Positions 24,824 to 33,666 of a stretch of 64,000 nucleotides of DNA are shown piece after piece (the first letter of the stretch is position 1; every line of letters starts with the position of its first letter). Source of the DNA: Skermanella sp. TT6 (lineage in GTDB: Bacteria > Pseudomonadota > Alphaproteobacteria > Azospirillales > Azospirillaceae); the NCBI RefSeq assembly GCF_016653635.2, contig NZ_CP067422.1:254001-318000 (forward strand). Direction: 5' to 3'. The notes below the pieces were generated by a model. That model saw only the letters and a list, made by a program, of their open reading frames with translations, did not search any database and was not told the origin of the DNA. The position numbers were made by a program, and so were the translations under genes.

Positions 24824-25962
24824 CGGGACTTGATCAGCCAGGCCGCTCCCAGGCCGAGGCCGACGGTGAGCAGGCCGGAAAGGACGAACAGGGTGCCGAA
24901 ACCGTAGGCGTGGGAGATCGGGCCGGCGAGGATCGGCCCGAGCCCCTGGCCCAGGAAGAAGGACGAGGCGAACAGCGCCAGCGCGGAGCCGCGGGCGCCG
25001 GGAGCCAGTTCCGTCGCCTGGGTCTGCATGGTGTTGTGCAGCATGTAGAAGCCGAACCCCGCCACCACGAACAGGCCGGCGACGGCGGTCCAGGGCAGCG
25101 GCGTGGCGACCAGCATGTAGGCGAGGCCCGCCACCGCGCCGCCGATCCGCATCATGCCCCATTGCCCCAGCCCGGCGACCAGCCGGCGCACCGCCAGGCT
25201 GTAGAGGATGCCGCCGACCGCGAAGCCGGAGATCGCGATCCCCGCCTCCAGCGAGCCGGTGCCGCCGTGGGGCACCAGCATGGGGGCGACGAAGGGGAAG
25301 ACGCCGAAGATCAGGATCCCCTCCCCCGCCACCGTGGCGAAGACGAACAGCGAGGCCGGGTTCGCCAGCACCGTCCGGTAGCGCGCGATGGAGCCGCCCA
25401 GCGACAGCTCGCCCCGGGTCCGCTCGCCGTCCAGGAACAGCAGGGACGCCGCGAGCGCCAGCCCCGCCACCACCGCCGACAGGGCGAACACCGCGCGCCA
25501 GCCCGCCACCTCGGCCAGGGCGCCCGAGACGGCGGAGCCGGAAAGCTGGCCGAAGATCACCGCGACCAGGAAGCGGCTGATCGAGAACTGGCGTTCCGCA
25601 TAGGCGACCCGGTCGCCGATCAGCGCCATGGAGGCCGGGATCACCCCGCCCGCGAAGCCGCCGGCCAGCGCCCGCGCCGCCAGCACGCTGCCGTAGCCGG
25701 GCGCCAGCGCCGACAGCGCCAGCCCGACCGTCAGCACCGCCAGCGAGATGCGGATCAGCCGGATCTTGCCGATCGCGTCGCCGACCGGGCCGAGCACGAG
25801 CTGCATGATCGCGTAGGGCAGCGTATAGGCGGAGGCGAGCAGCGCCGCCTCCCGCAGGGTCACGCCCAGGTCGGCCGCCAGCACCGGCAGCAGCGGGTCG
25901 GTCGCCCGCAGGGACAGGGCGCTGGCGAAACCGGCCAGGCCCAGGATCAGGATGAACGGCAT
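24820..25962 (-). CDS. MFS transporter, drug/arabinose-efflux type
   Basis: A 380-aa, 12-segment MFS protein starting MPFILILGLAGFASALSLRATDPLLPVLA, with motif-A-like GPVGDAIGKIRLIRI. It resembles small Bcr/AraJ-type exporters. It starts 10 bases after the stop of the upstream MFS gene, so the two are probably one transcriptional unit. The substrate cannot be told. Confidence 0.87.
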   Translation of the reverse strand: MPFILILGLAGFASALSLRATDPLLPVLAADLGVTLREAALLASAYTLPYAIMQLVLGPVGDAIGKIRLIRISLAVLTVGLALSALAPGYGSVLAARALAGGFAGGVIPASMALIGDRVAYAERQFSISRFLVAVIFGQLSGSAVSGALAEVAGWRAVFALSAVVAGLALAASLLFLDGERTRGELSLGGSIARYRTVLANPASLFVFATVAGEGILIFGVFPFVAPMLVPHGGTGSLEAGIAISGFAVGGILYSLAVRRLVAGLGQWGMMRIGGAVAGLAYMLVATPLPWTAVAGLFVVAGFGFYMLHNTMQTQATELAPGARGSALALFASSFFLGQGLGPILAGPISHAYGFGTLFVLSGLLTVGLGLGAAWLIKSR

Positions 25963-25972
25963 GGTCGATGCT

Positions 25973-27244
25973 TCAAGGGGTTCGCCGGGACGGCAGGACG
26001 TGACGGTCGCGCCCGGCGGCGATGCCGAACAGGGCCGCGACCAGGCAGACGCCGACGAACAGCAGGCCGACCGCCTGCCAGCCGCCGGTCCAATCGTGCA
26101 GCAGCCCGACCCCCAGCGGCCCGCAGGCGGCGAGGGTGTAGCCGACACTCTGCGCCATGCCCGAGAGGTATGCGGCGACATGGCTGTCCTTGGACCGCAG
26201 CACGATGATGGTCAGGGCCAGCGCGAAGTTGCCGCCCTGCCCGATCCCCAGCAGCACCGCCCACACCCAGACCGAGCCCAGCGGCGCGTGGAAGAAGCCC
26301 AGGATCCCCGCCAGGGTGGAGCCCATCAGGACGACCGCCGCCAGGCTCTGCGACGGGCGCCGGGCCGCCAGCAGCGGGGCGGCCAGCGCCGCCGGGATCT
26401 GGACCATGATCGAGCAGGAGACCACCAGCCCGGCCATGACCGGGTCCAGGCCGCGGTCCCGCAGGATCGGCGCCAGCCAGCCGAACACCATATAGGCGAC
26501 CGCCGATTGCAGGCCCATGTAGAAGGTGACCTGCCAGGCCAGCGGATCGCGCCACAGCCCGAGCACCGGCAGCGTCGGCGGCCGGGCCGAGCCGCGCCCG
26601 CTGCGGTCGGCCAGCGGGAACCAGACCAGCGCCGCGACCACCGCCGGCAGGGCCCAGGCGGCCAGCGCCGCCGCCCAGCTTCCGTCGAACGCCGCCTGGA
26701 GCGGGACCGTCGATCCGGCGGCGCCTGCGGCCCCGGCGCACAGCGCCATGGTATAGACGCCGGTCATCAGGCTGGCATGGGCCGGGAAGTCGCGCTTGAC
26801 CAGCCCCGGCAGCAGCACGCCGATGACCCCGATGCCGAGGCCGGCGACGATCGACCCGGCCAGCAATCCGGGGAACGCGCCCAGCCCGCGCAGCGCGGTT
26901 CCCGCCGCCAGGACCAGCAGGAACAGGGCGATGGCGCGCTCCGTGCCCAGCCGCCGCGCCAGACGCGGCGCCAGGAAGCCGGCCAGCCCCAGGCACAGGA
27001 CCGGCGCGGTGGTCAGGATGCTGGCGCCGAACGCCGAGACTCCGGTGTCGCGGATCACCTCCGGCAGGATCGGCCCGAGGCTGGACAGCGCAGGGCGCAG
27101 GTTCAGCGCCACCAGCACCAGCGCCGCCCCCACCAGCAGGGCGCGGCGGGGCAATTTGGTTTCGGAGGCGGAAGTATCCTCGCGGTCGATCAGGAGATCG
27201 TCGGCCAGCGTCGGCTTCCGGTCCTCCGCGGCCACTCTGTTCAT
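25973..27244 (-). CDS. MFS transporter, cyanate-permease (CynX/NimT) type
   Basis: A 423-aa MFS protein. The N-terminal membrane part ALNLRPALSSLGPILPEVIRDTGVSAFGASILTTAPVLCLGLAGFLAPRLA-type sequence is the hallmark of CynX-family permeases (cyanate or 2-nitroimidazole transport). A cytosolic N-terminal tail of about 35 residues precedes the first helix. No cyanase gene is near, so cyanate is not implied. The ATG at 27244 is tentative: no clear ribosome site, and an in-frame TTG at 27304 also exists. Confidence 0.85.
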   Translation of the reverse strand: MNRVAAEDRKPTLADDLLIDREDTSASETKLPRRALLVGAALVLVALNLRPALSSLGPILPEVIRDTGVSAFGASILTTAPVLCLGLAGFLAPRLARRLGTERAIALFLLVLAAGTALRGLGAFPGLLAGSIVAGLGIGVIGVLLPGLVKRDFPAHASLMTGVYTMALCAGAAGAAGSTVPLQAAFDGSWAAALAAWALPAVVAALVWFPLADRSGRGSARPPTLPVLGLWRDPLAWQVTFYMGLQSAVAYMVFGWLAPILRDRGLDPVMAGLVVSCSIMVQIPAALAAPLLAARRPSQSLAAVVLMGSTLAGILGFFHAPLGSVWVWAVLLGIGQGGNFALALTIIVLRSKDSHVAAYLSGMAQSVGYTLAACGPLGVGLLHDWTGGWQAVGLLFVGVCLVAALFGIAAGRDRHVLPSRRTP

Positions 27245-27360
27245 CGGGAGGCGACCCACGGTTACGGAGAATTCCCGACGTGGGTAACATCCCGGGACGG
27301 TCAAACCGCCATGCTATTTCCGCAGACTGGTCAGTCTTTTGCCGATCCTCCGGCGGACCG

Positions 27361-27945
27361 TCAGTGCCGGGTGGCGGAGATCCCGTCCAGGACGGTGGTC
27401 GGCAGGCCCATGAACAGGTCGGCCTCCTCGTCGTCGACCAGGGCGGTGTAGTCGGCCAGCGGCAGCAGGCGCAGCACCGAGGCGGTGCCCTGGGCGTCGA
27501 GGTCGCACACCGCGACCCAGGAGCCGAAGCCGATCGCGAGCGCCGCCACCTCCGCCATGCCCATGTCGAGCAGTTCGCGGGCGATGGCCTCCTCCAGCCC
27601 CGAGATCTCGGCGCAGTTCAGGCGGGCGTCGCGGAACGAGGCGGGGCCGGAAGGCCAGACGACGCGGTTCACCGCCGCCTGCTCCGCGTCCGGAGCCGCC
27701 TTGGCCCCCTCGTCCCAGAGTTTTTCATCAACCAACAGCAAGACCTGTATACCTTCAAGATACGTGTCGGTCTGGCAGACCGCCACCTGCCCTGCCGCAC
27801 GGGCAACCGCGAACCCAGCATCCGTGGTCGTCGTCGCACCGCCCGCCGCGAGCTTCCGCACCGCCGCGAGGATCTCGTTGCGGGTGCTTTCCGGCAGTGC
27901 CTCGAACTCCCGATCGGCCGGGGAAAGGAATTCAACGTCGAACAT
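27361..27945 (-). CDS. Unknown protein with a ParE/RelE-like N-terminal stretch
   Basis: A 194-aa soluble, acidic protein. Residues 1-33 (FDVEFLSPADREFEALPEST, then RNEILAAVRKLAAG) recall the start of ParE/RelE toxins, but the following 160 residues do not, and the basic residues expected of such toxins are missing. Two Cys (VAVCQTD, VAVCDLD) are present. A TGGTAT-rich stretch (tggtatcaccaatacta, 27948-27964) lies directly before the ATG where a ribosome site would be. It follows the ABC permease gene on the same strand after about 108 bases. The function is unknown. Confidence 0.65.
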   Translation of the reverse strand: MFDVEFLSPADREFEALPESTRNEILAAVRKLAAGGATTTTDAGFAVARAAGQVAVCQTDTYLEGIQVLLLVDEKLWDEGAKAAPDAEQAAVNRVVWPSGPASFRDARLNCAEISGLEEAIARELLDMGMAEVAALAIGFGSWVAVCDLDAQGTASVLRLLPLADYTALVDDEEADLFMGLPTTVLDGISATRH

Positions 27946-28052
27946 GCTGGTATCACCAATACTATGGTATCTACAGGGGCCATCGCGCAATAAGTTTGCG
28001 CATCCGTTGGTTAACGATCCCTGAACCCACAGCCGGCCATACCGGGTTATAC

Positions 28053-29096
28053 CTAATGGGTAGTCGCCGCCTGGGCGGTGCGCAGGCGCTGGGCGTAGAT
28101 GTTGATGACCAGGGCCGCCAGCAGGATCAGCCCGCGGATCAGGATCTTCAGGAAGCTGTCGATGTTGATGTGGTCCAGCCCGTTGTTGAGCACGCCCAGC
28201 ACCAGCAATCCCACGACCGTGTTGCCGATGCCGCCGCGCCCGCCGAACAGGCTGGTGCCGCCGACCACCACGGCGGAGATCGAATCGAGCAGGTAGCTGT
28301 CGAACTCGTTCTGCTGGGCGCTGCCGAAATAGGCGACGCCCACCATGCCCGCCACGCCGGAGCAGACGGCGGAGATGACCATGACCGAGGCGATCACCAG
28401 CTTGACGTTGACGCCGGAATATTCCGCCGCCTCGCGGTTGCCGCCGACCATGTAGACGTAGCGGCCGAACCGCGTGTATGTCAGCACCAGGTGCCCGACC
28501 AGGAGGAACAGCCCGGCCACGATCACCACGTAGGGCACCGGCCCCAGCGCCTGCTGCCCCAGGGTCTGGACCAGCGGCGGCACGTTGTAGGCGATCTGGC
28601 CGCGCACCAGCATGGCGCAGATGCCGGCCCCGATCTGGAGCATGGCGAGCGTCATGATGAAGGACGGGATGCCGATCCGGGTCACGCCGAAGGCGTTGAC
28701 CGCCCCCAGCGCGAAGCAGGCGCCGAACGCGAACAGGATGGCGACCCAGCCCGGCATCGGCACGTGGGCGATGTTGGCGTAGGTGTCCTGGAGCGTGAAA
28801 TAGGCCAGCACGATGCCGGTGGCGTTGGCGACGCTGGCGACGCTCAGGTCGATCTCGGCGCACAGGATGACGTAGGTCAGCCCCACCGCCATGATCGCCG
28901 TGATGGAGATCTGGTTCAGGATGTTGCCGACATTGTCCAGCGTCGCGAAGGACGGGCTGGCGATGGAGAAGAAGGCGACCAGGAACAGCAGGGTGATGAA
29001 GGGCGCTATGTTGCTCAGCCGCCCGCGCAGCCAGCTCATCACGGCGGATTGGTTCCCGCTGCCCGCCCGGTCGGTTTCTGTCACGCGTGCGCTCAT
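28053..29096 (-). CDS. ABC sugar transporter permease (RbsC type)
   Basis: A 347-aa integral membrane protein of the RbsC/XylH/AraH family: ten segments, the conserved EIDLSVASVANATGIVLA and the EAA-like loop GGNREAAEYSGVNVKL that docks the ATPase. It is the third gene of the importer operon (binding protein, ATPase, permease, all minus strand). The start is 38 bases after the ATPase stop. GGGTTCCTTG... gives no clean ribosome site; coupling is likely. Confidence 0.92.
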   Translation of the reverse strand: MSARVTETDRAGSGNQSAVMSWLRGRLSNIAPFITLLFLVAFFSIASPSFATLDNVGNILNQISITAIMAVGLTYVILCAEIDLSVASVANATGIVLAYFTLQDTYANIAHVPMPGWVAILFAFGACFALGAVNAFGVTRIGIPSFIMTLAMLQIGAGICAMLVRGQIAYNVPPLVQTLGQQALGPVPYVVIVAGLFLLVGHLVLTYTRFGRYVYMVGGNREAAEYSGVNVKLVIASVMVISAVCSGVAGMVGVAYFGSAQQNEFDSYLLDSISAVVVGGTSLFGGRGGIGNTVVGLLVLGVLNNGLDHINIDSFLKILIRGLILLAALVINIYAQRLRTAQAATTH

Positions 29097-29133
29097 TTGG
29101 GTTCCTTGTGGAAGGCTCGAAGGGGAATAGGCT

Positions 29134-30648
29134 TCAGGCGGCGTCCAGCAATCTGTCCTTGCTCACCGGCTCGCCGGCGAACTCGCGGGCGACCTCGCCC
29201 TTCTTCATCACCAGGATGCGGTCGGCCAGGGACAGCACCGTCTCCGGCTCGCTCGACACCACGACGATGCCGACGCCCTGCCCGCGGAGCGAGCGGACGA
29301 TCCTGACCACGTCCTCCTTGGCGCCCACGTCCATGCCGCGGGTCGGTTCGCTCAGCACCAGCACCTTGGGCAGGTATGTCAGCCACTTGGCCAGCCCGAC
29401 CTTCTGCTGGTTGCCGCCGGACAGGGTGCCCAGCGGCTGGTCCACGCGCGGCGGCCGGATGCCCAGGCTCTCCACGTGCCGCCCGGCGATCTCCCGCTCG
29501 GCCGCCGGCCGCAGAAGCACCGGATGCAGCCGCTCCAGGATGGAGATCGACATGTTGCGGTAGACCGGCTCGTGGGCGAACAGCATCGACCGCCGGCTTT
29601 CCGGCACGAAGGCGACCCCCGCCCGCTTCGCCGCCGCCGTGCCGCTCAGCACGACCCGCCGCCCGCCGATGGTCAGCGTGCCCGTGTCCGGCCGCAGCTT
29701 GCCGAACAGCGCCCGCGCCAGCTCCAGCTGGCCGGAGCCCATGAAGCCGTAGATCCCCAGCACCTCCCCCGCCCGCACGTCGAGCGACACGTCGCGGAAC
29801 GCCCGCCCGTGGCCGAGTCCCGACGCCGTCAGCACCACGGGTGCGTCGGGCTTGCTGTCGAGCATCAGTTCCGAGGTGTAGCTTTCCTCCAGGTCCTCGT
29901 GGCCGGCGCCGATCATGTTCTCGATCACCCAGCCCTTGGAGGCCCCGGCGGCCGGCGCGGTGACGATCTTCCGGCCGTTGCGGAAGATCGTCACCGTGTC
30001 CGACACGTCCAGGATGTCGTCCAGGAAGTGGGAGATGAAGATCATGCTCTTCCCGGAGGCCCGGAGCCCGCGCAGCAGGCCGAACAGCCGCTCGATCTCC
30101 GGCGGGGAGAGGGCGGAGGTCGGCTCGTCCAGGATGATGATCCGGGCGCCCGAGAACAGCACGCGGCTGATCTCGATCAGCTGCTGGAGCCCGATCGGCA
30201 GCGCGCCGATGGGAGTCCGGGGATCGACGTCGATGCCCAGGCTGCGCAGGTGCTCCGCCGCCAGGAGGTTCATCCGCCGCCAGTCGACCACGCCGAAGCG
30301 GCGGACGGGCTGGCTGCCCAGGAACACGTTCTCGGCGACCGACAGGTCGGGCACGATGCTGAGTTCCTGGTGGACCATGCCGATGCCGGCCTTCAGCGCG
30401 TCGCGGGCGGAGCGGAACCGCCGGTCCTGCCCGTCGATCCGGAACGTGCCGCCATAGTCGGCGTGGACGCCCGCGATGATCTTCATCAGGGTGCTCTTGC
30501 CGGCCCCGTTCTCGCCGACGAGACCGTGGATCTCGCCGGCGCGCAGGGTGAAGTCGACCTCGCGCAGCGCCGCGACGCCGCCGAACGACTTGGAAATGCC
30601 GGTCAGCTCCAGGAGCGGCGGCGCGGTCGCCGCCGGATCGGTTTCCAT
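29134..30648 (-). CDS. ABC sugar transporter ATP-binding protein (RbsA type)
   Basis: A 504-aa protein with two ABC domains in tandem. The first has Walker A GENGAGKS (about 41-48), a degenerate ABC signature (LPIGLQQLIEISRVL) and Walker B IIILDEPTSAL. The second has the altered P-loop GFMGSGQLELA, signature LSGGNQQKV and VLVLSEPTRGMD, as usual for RbsA/MglA. The ATG at 30648 is chosen because the ABC domain begins within 15 residues; the extra upstream frame runs into a palindromic repeat. It energises uptake through the permease at 28053. Confidence 0.93.
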   Translation of the reverse strand: METDPAATAPPLLELTGISKSFGGVAALREVDFTLRAGEIHGLVGENGAGKSTLMKIIAGVHADYGGTFRIDGQDRRFRSARDALKAGIGMVHQELSIVPDLSVAENVFLGSQPVRRFGVVDWRRMNLLAAEHLRSLGIDVDPRTPIGALPIGLQQLIEISRVLFSGARIIILDEPTSALSPPEIERLFGLLRGLRASGKSMIFISHFLDDILDVSDTVTIFRNGRKIVTAPAAGASKGWVIENMIGAGHEDLEESYTSELMLDSKPDAPVVLTASGLGHGRAFRDVSLDVRAGEVLGIYGFMGSGQLELARALFGKLRPDTGTLTIGGRRVVLSGTAAAKRAGVAFVPESRRSMLFAHEPVYRNMSISILERLHPVLLRPAAEREIAGRHVESLGIRPPRVDQPLGTLSGGNQQKVGLAKWLTYLPKVLVLSEPTRGMDVGAKEDVVRIVRSLRGQGVGIVVVSSEPETVLSLADRILVMKKGEVAREFAGEPVSKDRLLDAA

Positions 30649-30702
30649 GCTGGTGCTTTCGCCGAAAGGTTGGAACCGTGCCGGCGTCGGTCGGCCGGAG
30701 CC

Positions 30703-30788
30703 GGGATACCGGGGTCGGACCACCATTTCCCCTGAACGCTCCCCTTCGGGAAGGCCGGTGGGAAATGGTGGTCCGACCCCGGTATCCC
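30703..30788. repeat. REP-like paired palindrome, copy 1 (86 bp)
   Basis: Two 29-base arms, 30703-30731 and 30760-30788, are perfect inverted repeats (core ggtcggaccaccatttcc), separated by 28 bases. A second copy with the same arm and spacer lengths is at 48960-49045. It lies between the binding-protein and ATPase genes, where the stem could protect upstream mRNA or lower downstream expression. Sequences with ggggtcngaccacc cores belong to REP-type families linked to TnpA-REP transposases in many proteobacteria (recalled). Confidence 0.85.
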
Positions 30789-30822
30789 TCGTCGGCATCG
30801 ACGACCGGCAGCCTCGGGACTG

Positions 30823-31875
30823 CTAGATCAGGTAATGGTCCTGCATCCACTGCATGCCCGGCGCGTTCGCCTTGGTCACCACGGGGCCGTCGGTGATGAT
30901 GTGCTTGGGAATGCCTTCCCCGCTCTTCTCGCCGTTGACGACGGCCGCGACGCCCGCCAGCACCGCGCCGCCATGGATGCGGCAGGACGGGTTGCGCACC
31001 GTCGCGTGCATGCGGCCCTCGCTGACCGCCTGGATCGCGGGCGGCATGGCGTCCACACCGCCGATCTTGATGTCGGTGCGGCCCCGGGCCTTCATGACGT
31101 TCCAGGCGGCGAGCGCCATGTCGTCGTTATGGAAGAAGGCGGCATCGATCTTGGGATACTTGGTCAGGTGGGTCTCCCAGATCCGCACCGCCTTGGTCAC
31201 GTCCCAGTCGGCCGGCGTGGTGTCCAGCACCTCGACCTTCGGGAACTTCTTGACCACCGACTCGAATCCCCTGGCCCGCCCCTGGGCGCCGGTATGGCCC
31301 AGCGCGCCCTGGGTCATGATGATGGTCCCGGCGCCGCCGATCTCGTCCAGCAGGGCCTGGGTGACCGAGGCTCCCATGAACTCGTTGTCGGGGGCGAGGA
31401 AGCTGTGGACCTTGATCTGCTCCAGCGGGGCGATCAGCGTGTCCATGTCCAGCACGGGGATGCCGGCGTCGATCATCTTGTTGACCGGCGCGGTCAGCGT
31501 GCCGATGCCGAACGCCTGGATCGCGACGAAGTCCCACTTCTGGGACGCCATGTTGTCGATCGCGGCGCGCTGCTTGGTGGCGCTGAGCTCGCCGTCGAAC
31601 CAGGTGATCTCCACGTTGAGCAGCTTGCCCCACCATTCGGCGGCGCGCTTGCCCTGGGCGCACCAGGTCGCCTGGAGCCCGGCATTGGAGAAGGCGGCTC
31701 GGAGCGGCTTTTCCGACCGCGCGGTCTCCTTGGCCATTTCGGCCGCGAAGGCGGGGCTGAAGCCGAGATCGAAGCCGAAGCCGCCGGCCAGGACGGCGCC
31801 CGCCCCGGCGGAAGCGCCGGCGGCACGGATGAAGTCACGCCGCGACGGCTGCCGCGGTCCCTTGGTGCTGGACAT
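30823..31875 (-). CDS. Sugar ABC transporter substrate-binding protein (Tat signal)
   Basis: A 350-aa periplasmic-binding protein of the Peripla_BP_4 (ribose/galactose-like) class. The N-terminus has a twin-arginine motif (SRRDFIRAAG, residues 11-20) and a hydrophobic stretch. The body carries KWDFVAIQAFGIG, GIPVLDMDTLI and FFHNDDMALAAWNVMKARG, typical hinge and ligand-cleft segments. GGGAGGAAC precedes the ATG. It is the first gene of the importer operon. The ligand is not deducible beyond a likely monosaccharide or polyol; Tat rather than Sec export is notable but occurs in alphaproteobacteria. Confidence 0.9.
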   Translation of the reverse strand: MSSTKGPRQPSRRDFIRAAGASAGAGAVLAGGFGFDLGFSPAFAAEMAKETARSEKPLRAAFSNAGLQATWCAQGKRAAEWWGKLLNVEITWFDGELSATKQRAAIDNMASQKWDFVAIQAFGIGTLTAPVNKMIDAGIPVLDMDTLIAPLEQIKVHSFLAPDNEFMGASVTQALLDEIGGAGTIIMTQGALGHTGAQGRARGFESVVKKFPKVEVLDTTPADWDVTKAVRIWETHLTKYPKIDAAFFHNDDMALAAWNVMKARGRTDIKIGGVDAMPPAIQAVSEGRMHATVRNPSCRIHGGAVLAGVAAVVNGEKSGEGIPKHIITDGPVVTKANAPGMQWMQDHYLI

Positions 31876-32078
31876 CGTTGTTCCTCCCGAACCGGTTCGG
31901 ATCGTTGGACCCGTTACGTTATCCTTGTCCTTGCGGAACCGCTCATCCCCGACCGTCAAGACGGACGGAGCGCCGGTCCCGGTGCGGCGGCGGGACCTTG
32001 GCGGCCCGTCCGACGCTCCGGTGAGTGTGACATAGCGCCGCGCCGCTGCAACGATTTCTTCCGGAGGACTCCCGCCGG

Positions 32079-32633
32079 TCACGCCCCGGCGATGAACTCG
32101 TCGGTCGTGGCGAGGGTCGCGTAGGCGAATCCCAGCGCGCCCATGAAGGCGGCGTGGGCCTGGGCGGCCGGGACCCGGACGCCGTCGAATTCCAGGTCGC
32201 GCGACGCGCAGGCGTCGTGGACGACGGTGCAGGCATAGCCCAGGTCCTTGGCGGCCCGGGTGGCGGCGTCCACGCACATGTGGCTCATGGCGCCGCAGAT
32301 CACGAGATCGGTTATGCCGTCGCGGTCGAGGATGTCCTTCAGCCCGGTCTCGCGGAAGGCGTTGGGATAGTGCTTCAGCACCACGGTCTCGCCCTCGGCC
32401 GGCGCCACGGCGGGGTGGATGCGGGCGCCGTCGGAGCCGGGCGCGAAGAACGGCGCGTCGGCGGACTGGAACTCGTGCCGGACATGCACGACCGGATCGC
32501 CGGCGGCGCGGGCCGACTCGATCAGCCGGGCGGCGTTGGCGGCCGCCTTGTCCATCCCGGCCAGTTCCCATCGGCCGCCGGGGAAATAGTCGTTCTGGAT
32601 GTCGATGACGAGCAGGGCGCGCTTGGTGGTCAT
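32079..32633 (-). CDS. Isochorismatase-fold cysteine hydrolase
   Basis: A 184-aa protein with the catalytic triad of the family: D11 (VIDIQNDYF), K87 (VVLKHYPNAF) and C120 (SHMCVDAATRAA), and the cis-peptide region GAMSHM. Members hydrolyse amides or ureas (nicotinamidase, N-carbamoylsarcosine amidase) or isochorismate. It is cytosolic. GGAAACGTCACC precedes the ATG. It lies about 200 bases upstream of the sugar-binding-protein gene on the same strand. Confidence 0.92.
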   Translation of the reverse strand: MTTKRALLVIDIQNDYFPGGRWELAGMDKAAANAARLIESARAAGDPVVHVRHEFQSADAPFFAPGSDGARIHPAVAPAEGETVVLKHYPNAFRETGLKDILDRDGITDLVICGAMSHMCVDAATRAAKDLGYACTVVHDACASRDLEFDGVRVPAAQAHAAFMGALGFAYATLATTDEFIAGA

Positions 32634-32981
32634 GGTGACGTTTCCTTGTTCGCGGGATTCACGGGGTTTGCGGGGCCGGAGGGAGGCTTGGCGCCGGTCC
32701 TCCGCTGGAGGATGTAGATGTAGAGGATCGCCGCCCGGTTCACCCCCCCGGCTCATGTCATCATCCGTATGCATCCGTGGTGACGGGCGACGGCCGAGGG
32801 GGGATCTTGCGACCCGCGCCGCGCCCTGCCCCGGCTCCCGCCGAGACAGGATGATGACATCCCCCTCCCCCCTTATGTCAGCATTTGTGATGATTGCGAC
32901 CGAAAAGGTAGGGAGCGGCATGACGGGACCTTTTCCGGGTGGTGACCCGGGCATGGTAGCGCTTACGTCGTAGGAACACAA

Positions 32982-33231
32982 TCCTTTGCACGCTTCCAGC
33001 CGTTCCGGAGCGTCCTGGACCCGGCCCTGGAGCAGGCGCTGGCGGAGCATGGCCGGAGCGCCACGGCGGCGCAGCGGTCGGACGTGCTGGACGGCATGAA
33101 GCGGCTTTCGCCCCATGCGGACGCCGGGGAAGCCTTCCGGACCCTGGGCGATGCCGGAACCCGCATCGTGGCGCTGAGCAACGGCGCGGCGCAAGCCGGG
33201 ACGCCGCCGGGCGGTCGTGGGCGATGGTGCC
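32982..33231 (+). pseudogene. Remnant of a type II haloacid dehalogenase (HAD superfamily)
   Basis: The frame reads SFARFQPFRSVLDPALEQAL, then AEHGRSATAAQRSDVLDGMK, LSPHADAGEAF and TRIVALSNGAAQ. These match the cap-domain helices and the second motif (ALSNG) of type II haloacid dehalogenases, in order. The catalytic N-terminal DxxGT part is absent and reading degenerates after SNG, so the gene is a decayed fragment. Family assignment rests on recalled motif patterns. Confidence 0.55.
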
Positions 33232-33404
33232 ATCCGGCTCCGGCGCGAGCGGCAAGGCGACGGCCTTGAGCAGGCGATGTCATCACCAGTTATCCGGCGC
33301 GCGGTAACGCGAAGGATGCGGTGGCCGCCCTCCGCGCGCTGCCCAGGCCCCCGGATGCAAAAGAGCGCGATGCGATCGACGTGCGGCTCAAGCCGTGCGA
33401 CCGA

Positions 33405-33556
33405 TCAGGTTGAACCGCTCCGGCCCTCGCCGCCTGCCGTTCCACTCGCCGCCCCGTGTTGCGCCATGGGCGCAACCTACGGCTCGATGCAGGGCGGAGG
33501 TGATGCGGGCCGAAGGTCGTAGGTTGCGCCCATGGCGCAACGCGTCGGATCAGCTG
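33405..33556. repeat. Dispersed 150-bp repeat, copy A (nested palindromes)
   Basis: About 90 % identical by eye to 48441-48590. It contains a perfect 23-base inverted repeat, 33458-33480 against 33519-33541; each arm is itself a hairpin (gttgcgcc-atg-ggcgcaac). The copies share the flanks (tcaggttgaaccgctccgg left, ggatcngctg right), showing a defined unit. There is no coding capacity. Both copies lie beside decayed genes. Confidence 0.85.
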
Positions 33557-33666
33557 TAAAGCCGAGTAAAAAGGGGTCAGAATAACTTCATCTTTCAACC
33601 TCCCCTCTTCTCCGGACGATCGCTTCGTCCGGAAGCCGGGACGCGGGATCGTGCCGCCGGGATCCC

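Larger units (their letters stand above)
32634..33666. other. Gene-poor kilobase: decayed genes and a dispersed repeat
   Basis: Between the hydrolase and YihY genes there is no intact gene. 32750-32880 holds an inverted pair around tgtcatcatcc/ggatgatgaca. A haloacid-dehalogenase-like remnant lies at 32982-33231. A short coding-like remnant at 33276-33413 (DVITSYPARGNAKDAV, ALRALPRPPDA) was not identified. A 152-bp dispersed repeat is at 33405-33556, and 33565-33590 has a REP-like ggggtcaga stub. Confidence 0.55.

Noticed and set aside
27361-27945. A type II toxin-antitoxin pair
   Set aside because: Only the first residues look toxin-like, the protein is too long and acidic, and no antitoxin gene is next to it.
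33276-33413. A LacI-type or ABC-protein remnant
   Set aside because: Coding-like codons, but the fragment could not be matched to any family with confidence, so no name was given.
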